A stretch of DNA of 64,000 nucleotides from Rhizobium sp. Q54 (GCA_945889445.1 CAMDBX010000009.1:1-64000); one strand, 5' to 3'; counted from the first letter of the stretch, positions 7,366-15,048 are shown. Numbers and translations are program-made. The notes: a model not told the origin generated them from the sequence alone.

Positions 7366-7503
7366 CATGATCACCAGTATCGTTTGTTGAGAAACCTGCC
7401 GTTGCAGGATTGTTGATCCCACGCTTTGCATCGAAAGTAGAACGCGATTGAGCCGGAGAACAATCACCGCCGCCGGGGCGGCAGTGGCGAGGGCGTGATG
7501 TGA

Positions 7504-8616
7504 CTACTTCAGCTCCGCGCTCATGTCGGCGATCGGCTGATCCGAGTCGACGGGGAACGTCTTGATATCCTTGGCATCGAGGTCAAGCTGCTTCATGTCG
7601 ATCATGCGGATCGACTGATCCTTGTAGCTCCTGTAGTAGTAACGCAAATTGAACCCTTCGCGCGCGACTGTGAACTGCGAGTAATCGGCAGAGACGGTGC
7701 CGCTGGAGTCCATCCCACGGCCGATGCCCTTCGGGATGTCGAAGTTGTTGAGTACATGGAAGATATGGGGGATGCCCTCTTCGGCATTGTCCGAGGGAAT
7801 GGCATTGGCGCTGAACAGCGCGGCGCGCACGAAGCGCGACGGCGGGCTGAAGTCACCCGGGATGCTCCACATGCCGTTGCCGAGATCGAAGGCCTTCAGC
7901 TCGACCGGGCCGATCTTGCCGCTGTCGACGTTGTTGGGCTGCACCGTGATGTAGTTGCGGAGATTGGTCATCTGCCAGTCGAAGGTCGGCGAGTTCGTGA
8001 CCACGCCAAGCGGATTGTCGTGAACGACCAGCTTGCCGTCGATGGCCTCAATGACGATTGCAGCGCCCGTCGTGTCATAGACCGCATAGTGGAACGGTGG
8101 CGGCTCCTTGCCCCAGCCACTCAAGACGGTCGGGGTGATGACGACGTCGCCAGCTTCCACGGCCTGGCGCACCTCATCGACGGAGCCGAACTGCGTGAGG
8201 ATCCAGTTCGGGAACTCGGCGGAAGAGACGCCCTTGGCCTGGTTGTCCGCCGTGACGGGCGTGTATGTGGAAAACTGCGGGAGATAAAAGGCACCTGCCA
8301 TCATGCCGGCATCGTTGAGGCCATCCATGATCTTCACGTCGGTATAGGCATACATGCCAACGACTGCGTGCTTGGCGGTATACTTCATGCCGTCACCGGC
8401 GGGCGTCTGGCCGGTGAAGGTCTGGCCGCGGGGGATCAGGGCGACATAACCGTCGATCTCGATGCCGAACTCGACGGTACGTCCGCTGACGGTGGTGCCG
8501 TCCTTGTTCGTCAGGCGCAAGTCGGTGCAGGCCTGTGAAGGCGCCATCGAGGTTGCCAGGATGGTGGCCGAGGCGAGGACCATGCGACCGAGCTTGGAGA
8601 TGCAGGAAGACAACAC
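7504..8616 (-). CDS. secreted choloylglycine hydrolase/penicillin V acylase family enzyme
   Basis: A 370-residue Ntn-hydrolase. GTG 8616 is chosen (AAAGG 8 bases upstream) because it gives a signal peptide of 29 residues ending SQA, directly before Cys 30 in ACTDLRL: in this family the N-terminal cysteine exposed by processing is the nucleophile. Further family positions are GRTVEFGIE (Arg contact), the NDAGMM loop near residue 125, AAIVIEAIDG and TNSPTFDWQ (Asn and Trp region). It cleaves linear amides such as bile-salt or acyl-homoserine-lactone-type bonds; the substrate here is unknown. A degraded paralogue lies at 9893-10300. Confidence 0.85.
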   Translation of the reverse strand: MLSSCISKLGRMVLASATILATSMAPSQACTDLRLTNKDGTTVSGRTVEFGIEIDGYVALIPRGQTFTGQTPAGDGMKYTAKHAVVGMYAYTDVKIMDGLNDAGMMAGAFYLPQFSTYTPVTADNQAKGVSSAEFPNWILTQFGSVDEVRQAVEAGDVVITPTVLSGWGKEPPPFHYAVYDTTGAAIVIEAIDGKLVVHDNPLGVVTNSPTFDWQMTNLRNYITVQPNNVDSGKIGPVELKAFDLGNGMWSIPGDFSPPSRFVRAALFSANAIPSDNAEEGIPHIFHVLNNFDIPKGIGRGMDSSGTVSADYSQFTVAREGFNLRYYYRSYKDQSIRMIDMKQLDLDAKDIKTFPVDSDQPIADMSAELK

Positions 8617-8982
8617 GGGAAAATACCTTTCATTGATCGTTGCCGGTCCATACCAGATCGGCTGGCTGTTGAAAGTCCTGGTAATAGCAGATAGCCACAG
8701 CCTGAGGTTTGGTATTTTCACGCACCCTGCGGGCGGCGAGGGCTCGAGTCTCTGCCGACCAGGCAAGAAGGACAACCGCTGGCAAGTCCGCGCGCGGATG
8801 CAGGTGGCCGCACTCGACTGCGTGAAAGACCCCTTCCATGAGATCCCTTTTGTGATTGCTGTGGAGCGTCGCGTCCACTCTTCCCGAATGGTGCGTGGCT
8901 CAGTCTGGATTGCCTTGTTGGGTTGTCGCCGAATGAAATAGGGACAAGGCTTCAAGGTATGTCCCGGCCCTGAGTTCATTAC
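8617..8982. other. intergenic stretch with no supported gene
   Basis: Open frames exist on both strands but none has a ribosome binding site, family resemblance or paralogue. The divergent arrangement of the hydrolase (minus) and the 8983 gene (plus) means promoters for both probably lie here; I cannot place them. Confidence 0.4.
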
Positions 8983-9276
8983 TTGCAGCTTGGGCTGGCG
9001 CAGGCCAGTTCGTCGTGCAGAGGCGCACCTGACGATCCATGCGGTGAGCAAAAGCGAACAGTCCCACTTGAAGAAGAAGTGTATTGCTATCTCTCATCAA
9101 GGACTGATGCAGTGACACTTCCTGAGACGCGCGAGCCTGTTGATGCGATTGGCGACGTCGACCCGGCAGCCATCGGCGCCATCGTCGCCCGATACTGCAG
9201 CGGGGTCAGTCCGTTGGACATCATCCGGCTTGTGCTTGAAGTGTTGGCCCGGAAGTCAGTCGGTGAGAGCGACTGA
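8983..9276 (+). CDS. hypothetical protein, intact copy of the duplicated gene
   Basis: The C-terminal 70 residues are supported by the paralogue at 4958-5149 (shared SSRTDAV, IGDVDP, RY). The product ends in an amphipathic helix PLDIIRLVLEVLARKSVGESD that the dead copy lacks. It is acidic and soluble, with no signal peptide. The frame opens at a TTG (8983) without a clear ribosome binding site, so the real start could be 20-30 codons later. No family recognised. The gene at 9433 follows, as in the other copy. Confidence 0.45.
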   Translation: MQLGLAQASSSCRGAPDDPCGEQKRTVPLEEEVYCYLSSRTDAVTLPETREPVDAIGDVDPAAIGAIVARYCSGVSPLDIIRLVLEVLARKSVGESD

Positions 9277-9432
9277 ATTGCGATCATGCGGCAAAGCGAC
9301 CACGTAGAGGCTTAGCAGACAGTAATACATCGCAAATGGGCCTGTGAGCCATCATATAAGCATCAGGGCATTCACGCCAGACTTGGCTCTGTGCTTCGGC
9401 AGTATTGCCGTGCAAAGGACTTGAGAATTCAT

Positions 9433-9609
9433 ATGGATGCTATCCTGCGTATCACGGCGATTCTTCAGGCAAACGCCGATGCCGGTCGGGCAACAGACAA
9501 GCATGGTCTTGTCGATGATCTTCATCTCGAGTTTCCCCTCATTGCCCGAGAGGTGCTTCTCGCCCTTGTCGAAAGCTCGATCGCAACGGGTCACGGCGCG
9601 ACGCCCTGA
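9433..9609 (+). CDS. small hypothetical protein of a duplicated pair (copy 2)
   Basis: A 58-residue frame starting MDAILRITAILQANAD and containing LHLEFPLIAREVLLALVESS, homologous to 5328-5504 with mainly synonymous differences. GAGAA lies upstream of ATG 9433. The intergenic sequence before it (TCAGGGCATTCA and flanks) is also shared between copies. No family recognised. Confidence 0.5.
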   Translation: MDAILRITAILQANADAGRATDKHGLVDDLHLEFPLIAREVLLALVESSIATGHGATP

Positions 9610-9892
9610 ACCGCGCCACTGTCTCGCACCCGGTATTCGGCTGTTCTTGCGCGCCATTGAATTGCGCTGATGAATGACTGGGCCGCACGTCACCAGGAGA
9701 TCCAGCCAGAGCTGCCACGTTTCAAGATGCTGGCGCATTGGCGTGCACAAAGGCGGCCCCGCCCGCATTCGCCATTAGCTCCACGGAGCTGCGTCTCCCT
9801 CCATCCGCTGAGGTGCGGCGCACAAACACTTCGATACCGAATGACCGAAGTGGGGTAGCCTGCCCGTTCATTGCGAATTCCGGGAGGTACTC

Positions 9893-10300
9893 ATGACACG
9901 TCATTTCATCAGGCGGGGCATGCTGGCTGCGCTGCCCAGCCTGTCGCTGGCAACAAATGGCCTTGCCTGCACGGTGCTCATGCTCAAGGATGCGCGTGGC
10001 AACAGGTATCAGGGCAGGACCAACGAATACCCTGGAATGCAAGCCGGATGAGCCGACCTACTATCCCGCTGGATCGACGATTGAATCTGTGACGCCCGAT
10101 GGCAAGGAGGGCCTGGCGTTCAACACCAGGCACGCCATTCTCGGGGTCACGCTGAAGGGAATGGTTCCCAACGCCCGGTAGGACGCGCTGCACGAGGGCG
10201 TGAATGACCAGTGCATGACCTTCACTGTCAACGCTTTCCTTTGCCCTTTACGACAGATCAGGCGGCGCCATCGTCATTGAATCAGCTTCGACAGGTTCAA
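9893..10300 (+). pseudogene. degraded choloylglycine hydrolase-type gene
   Basis: GGGAGG precedes ATG 9893. The frame begins with an intact-looking Tat-like or Sec signal (RHFIRRGMLAALPSL) and the catalytic start LACTVLMLKDARGNRYQGRT, then Asn-Glu-Tyr as in the family. It shifts frame near 10040, continues in a second frame (TIESVTPDGKEGLAFNTRHAILGV), meets a stop near 10180, and later shows SGGAIVIES, which corresponds to GAAIVIEA in the intact gene at 7504-8616, after a large deletion. The orientation is opposite to that of the intact paralogue. Confidence 0.75.
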
Positions 10301-10389
10301 CGCGTCAACCAGCTTCGATGGCACCGATCTCTTTGTGAAATAGCTCTCACGCTGCCGATGCGGTGCAGAACGGCGCAGCAGCGGTGCCT

Positions 10390-10734
10390 TCACGCGCCGT
10401 CCTGCTGGTTCGGCGGCAGGTAATCGGTGGCGGTGTCATGGCTCATCAGCAGTGCCAGCTTGTATTCGGACGGGCTCAGCAGCTGTTCGCACTCGTGCTT
10501 GAGAAAGCCACCCGTGGCCAGCGCGTGGACCGAGTGCGCGGCGGCGTGAATGACATCCGGAAACGAAAAGATGCCCATGCCGTCATAGGCGCCCATGCGG
10601 TTGTACATGCTGACGATCGAGCCATGGAATGCCTCTGCCAGCCTCACCGAGGTCGCGTAGCGGTCGAGCGGCTTCTGCCTCATGGTCTCGAAGGATTGTG
10701 GATTGAACTTCCACTGAACCAGAAAATGCGGCAC
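10390..10734 (-). CDS. GYD-domain protein
   Basis: A 114-residue protein: MPHFLVQWKFNPQSFETM at the start, KPLDRYATSVRLAEAFHGSI, then the domain signature MGAYDGMGIFSFPD around residues 47-60 and a final helix region. This matches small GYD proteins, which are alpha/beta-barrel-like dimers of unknown function that often carry Y-D-G in the centre. No neighbour suggests a role. Start by family length; no strong ribosome binding site. Confidence 0.65.
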   Translation of the reverse strand: MPHFLVQWKFNPQSFETMRQKPLDRYATSVRLAEAFHGSIVSMYNRMGAYDGMGIFSFPDVIHAAAHSVHALATGGFLKHECEQLLSPSEYKLALLMSHDTATDYLPPNQQDGA

Positions 10735-11029
10735 CGGTCGTCTCCATGCCCATGAGCTTTGGTCGGGTAACCTTCGTCGCGGCCGTCAAGAATGGCTGCA
10801 CTGCGGGCGAGAGGGTTGCTGCGGGGTGCCCCGCGCCGCCTCGGGCAATTCAGTCAGTGCCTGTCATACCGTTCCGCACTGCGTCAGGAAAGAAACTTGT
10901 GTCACCGAATAAACGCGTAAAAGTTGCGATTTCAGGGCATGTACACGCAACATGCCCCACGACTTCGCCATGACCTCATGTTGGGCATCTTCGATATGCT
11001 GAACCGCGACTGACCTCGGCGGCTTGATG
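10735..11029. other. intergenic stretch without a supported gene
   Basis: Only a 24-codon plus-strand frame (10939-11013, ending IFDMLNRD) looks protein-like, and it has no ribosome binding site. It separates the eroded accessory region from the minus-strand peptide cluster. No terminator for the cluster is obvious. Confidence 0.35.
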
Positions 11030-11623
11030 CTAGCCGCGTGGCGTGGCCCTGCCGCTGCGTGAACGGACGAGCACGCGGTTCAGCTTCGGCAGTCCCCACA
11101 CCGCCAGCCCCGAGACGCCGAAGCTGATGAGGATGATCGAAAAGGCATCTGCCAGAAAACTGCCGAAGGGTGAGGCAACCAGACCGCGCTTGTGGAACTC
11201 GCTGAGGATGCGCCCCCAGTAGAACTTGCTGTCGAGTAGGCTGCCGTCTCCGGCATAAAGCGTGCGCCGATAGGGCGCGCGGACCACGTATTGCGCGCTG
11301 TTTTTGAAGACGACAAGCTCGCTGTCGTCCTTGAGCGCAATGAACCACGCTGGGTGCCCATAGTAGACACCGTCCTTCAGGCTCTTGCTGATGGGTGCAA
11401 AGGGCTGCTGGTGCAGCCAGTCCTTGGCTTGCTCGGCATCGCCGCGCAGGCCCGGCTGGTCGTCAACCAGTGCCTGTTCAATATGGTCGCGCGGGAACAG
11501 TGAGAGGATGAGGTCGCCATGGTTCATGTAGAGCCCGGTCAGGCCATAGATGATGACCCATGGAAACAGGATCAGCCCCATCCATCTGTGCAGGGCTCTG
11601 AGCTTTTGGGAAAGGGCAAGCAT
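11030..11623 (-). CDS. PepSY-type transmembrane protein
   Basis: A 197-residue membrane protein. N-terminal LRALHRWMGLILFPWVIIYGLTG is the typical first helix of PepSY-associated membrane proteins; a periplasmic region of about 110 residues follows (VYYGHPAWFIALKDDSELVVF), then a C-terminal helix AFSIILISFGVSGLAVWGLP and a basic tail RVLVRSRSGR. Its ATG overlaps the stop of the kinase/PqqD gene (TAATG), so the two are translationally coupled. PepSY domains are thought to interact with or inhibit exported proteins; here the partner could be the exported peptides. It is the last gene of the cluster. Confidence 0.7.
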   Translation of the reverse strand: MLALSQKLRALHRWMGLILFPWVIIYGLTGLYMNHGDLILSLFPRDHIEQALVDDQPGLRGDAEQAKDWLHQQPFAPISKSLKDGVYYGHPAWFIALKDDSELVVFKNSAQYVVRAPYRRTLYAGDGSLLDSKFYWGRILSEFHKRGLVASPFGSFLADAFSIILISFGVSGLAVWGLPKLNRVLVRSRSGRATPRG

Positions 11624-12780
11624 TAGGGTGACTCTGAATTGATCCGGAAGGACTGGGCGCGGGAAATGTCGATGAGGCCGGCCTCGGCGAACTGCCGCAG
11701 GCAGAGCGCAAGCTGTTTGGCGAGCTCGCGCCGGGGTGCGTCGGGGTAGATCGCGCAGAGCATGTCCCAGGCTGTCTCGTCGTCGTCGAATTTCTGCAGC
11801 ACGGTGAGCATGACGTGGGCGCTCTCGTTGATCTCGAAGACCCGCCCCGTCTCGTCGTCGGCGATGATGGCGCCACGGTCGGTCCGGGTGATGTGCAGGT
11901 CGTCGCGCTGGCTGCTCTCGTGCAGGGATCGCGGCGCGGCGGTGGCTGCGGACATCTCGCCGCGCAGCAGGAGGCGTGCGGCCTGTCCGGCATCGGCGAA
12001 GTGCAGGATGCTGCCGCGAAGGCTCTCGGCCAGCCGCGCCGCCATGCCGGCGATTGCCGAGGGCGCGTGGTGGCGTGACATGTTGTGCCAGAGAATGCGC
12101 GGGATGAGCGTCCCGTGCGAAGCCGGCTCCAGCAGCGGCAGCGCTTCCGCTGTGTCGGGGGCACGATTGAGCAGAACGATGTCGGTCAGGGGCCGCGCGC
12201 CCGCCGTCAGCGCCTCGGTCGTGAGGTAGGCATAGCGCTTGCCGCGCATGATGCTGCGCGCGTCGATCCAGTCTCGCATGGCGGGTCCCGCGCTTTTGAC
12301 GAAGCCCTGCCGCAGCCGCATCGGAATGCGCAGGCCGGCAATCGTCAGCGCCTGCGTGTCCACCAGCACCACGTCGTCAGCCAGGATGTCGGCGCCCAGC
12401 GCGGCAAGCTCGGCCACCAGGCTGCTCTTGCCACCGCCGAAGGGCGCGAGAACGAGGTAGCTGTTCCCGTTCATGCTGGCGCAGGCGCCATGAATGCAGA
12501 GCATGTTGGGGGGCACGGCCAGGCTCTTGCAGGCGGCCAGCCCCGCCATGATGGAGCCCGCAACCGCGTCCAGCCCCTCGACGCTGAAGGGGCTCAGATA
12601 GGCAGGGCCGGAAAGATGGAACTTTCCGGCCCTCGACTTTACGATGATCGATGCAGGCCCGGGTTCTGCGGCCTCCTCGGCGGGAACGCCGAACGAGGCG
12701 AGCGCAACGAACAGTTCCGGCGGACAATCGATGTCCGCCGGAACCGTGCAGCCCTCAAAGTCAAAGTGAACCCGGGCCAA
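11623..12780 (-). CDS. HPr-kinase-like ATPase fused to a PqqD domain
   Basis: A 385-residue protein. The start is TTG 12780: AAGGA lies 6 bases upstream and every upstream ATG in frame would overlap the peptide B gene. Residues 95-260 form an HprK-related fold: IHGACA, Walker A APFGGGKSS (112-120) and ADDVVLVD (134-141). Residues 295-372 form a PqqD-like domain (ITRTDRGAIIADDETGRVFEIN, then a C-terminal helical half). In known systems these are separate proteins (HprK-related kinase A and 'HPr-rel-A' PqqD chaperone), and PqqD domains bind RiPP leader peptides. It sits 37 bp downstream of peptide B. Kinase activity on the peptides is inference. Confidence 0.8.
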   Translation of the reverse strand: MARVHFDFEGCTVPADIDCPPELFVALASFGVPAEEAAEPGPASIIVKSRAGKFHLSGPAYLSPFSVEGLDAVAGSIMAGLAACKSLAVPPNMLCIHGACASMNGNSYLVLAPFGGGKSSLVAELAALGADILADDVVLVDTQALTIAGLRIPMRLRQGFVKSAGPAMRDWIDARSIMRGKRYAYLTTEALTAGARPLTDIVLLNRAPDTAEALPLLEPASHGTLIPRILWHNMSRHHAPSAIAGMAARLAESLRGSILHFADAGQAARLLLRGEMSAATAAPRSLHESSQRDDLHITRTDRGAIIADDETGRVFEINESAHVMLTVLQKFDDDETAWDMLCAIYPDAPRRELAKQLALCLRQFAEAGLIDISRAQSFRINSESP

Positions 12781-12817
12781 TTTAGTCCTTACTTTCGGCT
12801 CACGCCGACCATGCAGC

Positions 12818-13189
12818 TCAGCCCTTCGAGCAGTTGGTGCCGACTGAGCAGGAAGAGTCATCGGTGTCGTCGTCCGTCGAACCCGAGCTCGAACCGCCCG
12901 AGCTCGAGCCACTCGAGCTTGAACCGCCGGAGCTCGAACCACCCGAGCTTGAACCGCCGGAGCTTGAACCGCCGGAGCTCGAACCACCCGAGCTCGAACC
13001 GCTGGAGTCAGAACCACCCGAGCTGCCGCCGCCGTCGCTGCCGCCGGAGCTGCCGCCGCTGTTGTTGCCAGAAGCGCGGGCGCTGCTCACCTGCAGGATG
13101 GCAGGAGCAACGAAGGCGCCAACGGCGCCCAGGCCGAGAAGCGACAGCAGCTTGCGGCGGTCCTTGTTCATGTTCACGGTGTCGGTCAT
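12818..13189 (-). CDS. exported Ser/Gly-rich low-complexity peptide B with C-terminal CxxGTNC
   Basis: A 123-residue protein with a perfect AAGGAG 6 bases before ATG 13189. Residues 10-16 (DRRKLLS) and the hydrophobic stretch to ARA (about residue 38) make a twin-arginine-like signal. The body is near-pure Ser and Gly (GGSSSGGSSS repeats), then acidic DDDTDD, and the end reads CSVGTNC followed by SKG (Cys 114 and 120). The kinase/PqqD gene follows after 37 bp. Tat export would fit modification or folding in the cytoplasm before export. The repeat body offers dozens of serines; whether they are modified is unknown. Confidence 0.8.
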   Translation of the reverse strand: MTDTVNMNKDRRKLLSLLGLGAVGAFVAPAILQVSSARASGNNSGGSSGGSDGGGSSGGSDSSGSSSGGSSSGGSSSGGSSSGGSSSGGSSSSGSSSGGSSSGSTDDDTDDSSCSVGTNCSKG

Positions 13190-13253
13190 GTCGTTCTCCT
13201 TGTTTGCCGTCGTCCGGAACACGTCTTAATCCCAGATAACGATTGAACTTACC

Positions 13254-13291
13254 CTGACACAATGGCGTAGTCAGCCTGTCGCGAGGCTGAC
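13254..13291 (-). promoter_or_regulatory. 11-bp lattice of CTGAC/CTGTC half-sites upstream of peptide B
   Basis: CTGAC starts at 13254, CTGTC at 13276 and CTGAC at 13287; position 13265 is degenerate. All fall on one 11-bp lattice, 65 bp upstream of the start. A hairpin GTCAGCCT/AGGCTGAC (13270-13291) overlaps two of the sites. Confidence 0.55.
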
Positions 13292-13353
13292 AAAATCCGG
13301 AATGGCGCGGAATGCTGGGCAAGCAGTGGCTGTCCCGGTCCTTGCGGCCGGCG

Positions 13354-14547
13354 TCAGCGGTGCGGCGTGCCGCGGCGGCCCTCCGTCAGGGCATAGTTCA
13401 GGAAGTGGCGCACCTGGCCCAGCACCTCGGCGTTGGACAGCATGCCTTGCCCTTCCGGGCGGAAATCAGGGTGGGCGAGCGCCATGGCGTCCAGCGCCTC
13501 CCGGCCTGACGCGTAGCTGGCCAGTGCCAGGTCGCTGCACAGGAAGGAGGTGATCGAGGCGCTCCCCGACCATTGCGCCGGGTCGGCGTCCGATCCCGCC
13601 GGCTTGTGGAAGGGGATCTTGCCCGGCCCCGTGCCCACCTTGGCCTGGAAGCTCTTGTAGTCATCCGCCAGGCGCTGGCTCGCTGCAATGCCCACCTCCG
13701 CCGCGGAAATCGGGCGCGGGGCGCCGGGGCCGCCGGTCTCGCCCGCCTTGCGCGACAGGCGGTACATGATCTTGCCGATCATGTACTGCGACGGGTCTGG
13801 CTGCAGGAATACAACCTGTTTGATGTTGGCCAGCGTCATGATGCCGGAGCACTGCGCGCAGGATTCGAGCGAGGTGTAGATCGTCACGCTCGACAGCGAC
13901 TTGCCGTAGTCGTCGTCCATCTGGCCCCGCATCGGCGCCTTCTCGCCCGCCGGTGAGAGGTTCCAGCGGTCATCCGTTCCCAGCGCGCTGTCCCAGTCCT
14001 GGTGGATGTCGGCGAGGCTGAAGATGCGCTTGATCAGCCGCGCCTCGGCATGTTCCACCGAGCTGTTGAAGATCGAGTTGTGATTGAAGTCGAAGTCGAT
14101 GATGTCACCGTCGCCATCGACCGCGATGCAGCAGATGTTGTGGCCAAGGTATCGCCCGCCCGCATAGAGTGACTGCGTCCCGGTGCCGGCAATGCGCTGT
14201 GATGGCTGCCACGGATATTCGCCGGTTTCGCCATCCTTGTTGCCGTTGAAATAGCCATGCAGCAGCGCGAGCACGAGATTGGCATAGACGCGGTGCCGTT
14301 CCATCTCGGCGGGCGTTGCGTTGTAGGGGCCGATGTCGACGAGCTCGGACAGCGGCTTGTTCCAGTAATGCGCCATCGCATCGTCGGCGCTCAGGCCCTC
14401 GGGCGGCAGGCTCTCGGCTTGGGCCTCGGCTGCCGGCAGGCCCGCGGCGGCCGCGGCCGCCAGCGAACCACCCATCATCGAGGTCACGAAATTGCGGCGG
14501 TTCTGCTTGGCCTGGTCTGTCATCTCGCACCCGTCTGACGTGAACAT
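13354..14547 (-). CDS. Tat-exported protein with cytidine-deaminase-like zinc motifs
   Basis: A 397-residue protein (start 14547; ATG 14523 eight codons later is equally possible). Residues 16-43 form a Tat signal (QNRRNFVTS, Ala-rich core). The body carries H-A-E (166-168) and a distant S-C-A-Q-C (229-233), the zinc ligands and catalytic Glu of the deaminase fold, except that the usual PCxxC has Ser for Pro. The spacing between motifs, about 60 residues, is longer than in nucleoside deaminases. It lies between peptides C and B on the same strand. A periplasmic location is odd for nucleotide deamination, so another substrate, perhaps the peptides, is possible. Function not established. Confidence 0.65.
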   Translation of the reverse strand: MFTSDGCEMTDQAKQNRRNFVTSMMGGSLAAAAAAGLPAAEAQAESLPPEGLSADDAMAHYWNKPLSELVDIGPYNATPAEMERHRVYANLVLALLHGYFNGNKDGETGEYPWQPSQRIAGTGTQSLYAGGRYLGHNICCIAVDGDGDIIDFDFNHNSIFNSSVEHAEARLIKRIFSLADIHQDWDSALGTDDRWNLSPAGEKAPMRGQMDDDYGKSLSSVTIYTSLESCAQCSGIMTLANIKQVVFLQPDPSQYMIGKIMYRLSRKAGETGGPGAPRPISAAEVGIAASQRLADDYKSFQAKVGTGPGKIPFHKPAGSDADPAQWSGSASITSFLCSDLALASYASGREALDAMALAHPDFRPEGQGMLSNAEVLGQVRHFLNYALTEGRRGTPHR

Positions 14548-14666
14548 GCTCCCGTCCCGGCGGGTGGGGCACAGGGTCCTTACTCGTTCATCGTGGCGGG
14601 GCAGGGCAATCCGTGATTCTGCCTAGCAGTGGCGGGCATGCCGCGCCGCACCTTCCGGAACCAACG

Positions 14667-14696
14667 AAAATCGGCGGGGCTTGGGGGCCCCGCCGA
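14667..14696 (-). terminator. intrinsic terminator after peptide C
   Basis: TCGGCGGGGC (14671-14680) pairs perfectly with GCCCCGCCGA (14687-14696). On the minus strand the stem is followed directly by TTTTCG. It sits 28 bases after the stop codon of peptide C and 120 bases before the deaminase-like gene, so most transcripts from the peptide C promoter should end here. Confidence 0.8.
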
Positions 14697-14724
14697 AGCA
14701 GCCGATGCGGAAGTGGCTAGGGGC

Positions 14725-15048
14725 TCAGCCCTTCGAGCAGTTGGTGCCGGCTGCGCAGGCCCGGCCGCCGCGGTTGCGGGTGGAGGCGCCGGGGTTGTCA
14801 TCTACCGAGTCGTCGCCGGCGTTGTCGTCGCTGCCGTCGTCGTCGCTGCCGTCGTCGTCGCTGCCGTTGTCGTCGCTGCCGTTGTCGTCGCTACCGTTGT
14901 CGTCGCTGCCGCTGTCGTCGTTGCCGCCGCCATCATGGCTGCTGCCCTTGTCGGCGAAGGCGGGGCCCACGTAGCCGGCCGCCGTGGTGGCGAACAGCAC
15001 GAGCGTGCAGAGGGCGATGGTGGACAGAAGCTTGCGGCGATCGATCAT
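14725..15048 (-). CDS. exported Asp/Gly/Ser/Asn-rich low-complexity peptide C with C-terminal CxxGTNC
   Basis: A 107-residue protein with AGGAG 6 bases before ATG 15048. The signal MIDRRKLLSTIALCTLVLF (twin arginine at 4-5) ends around PAFA (residue 32). The body repeats D-D-N-G-S units (GSDDNGSDDNGSDD), and the end reads CAAGTNC then SKG (Cys 98 and 104). The signal closely resembles that of peptide B (DRRKLLS) while the body resembles peptide A, so it links the three. Four half-sites on an 11-bp lattice lie upstream and a strong terminator follows. Confidence 0.8.
   Translation of the reverse strand: MIDRRKLLSTIALCTLVLFATTAAGYVGPAFADKGSSHDGGGNDDSGSDDNGSDDNGSDDNGSDDDGSDDDGSDDNAGDDSVDDNPGASTRNRGGRACAAGTNCSKG

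Noticed and set aside
7756-8538. 260-codon plus-strand frame opposite the choloylglycine-hydrolase-type gene
   Set aside because: Shadow frame of a gene with a clear signal peptide and catalytic cysteine.
171-11029. Complete genomic island with integrase
   Set aside because: tRNA relics and decay suggest past insertions, but no integrase, transposase or defined attachment repeats could be found.
11623-13017. Longer reading of the kinase/PqqD gene starting at 13017
   Set aside because: The extra 79 residues are an Arg/Ala/Val out-of-frame reading of the peptide B repeats; TTG 12780 has the ribosome binding site.
12834-13229. Plus-strand frame of Glu/Pro/Leu repeats opposite peptide B
   Set aside because: Mirror of the Ser/Gly codon repeats on the real strand; no ribosome binding site, and the minus frame has a signal peptide and perfect Shine-Dalgarno.
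14815-14935. CRISPR-like or tandem repeat array (GTCGTCGCTGCCG units)
   Set aside because: The repeats are in-frame codon repeats inside peptide C, with no spacers and no cas genes.
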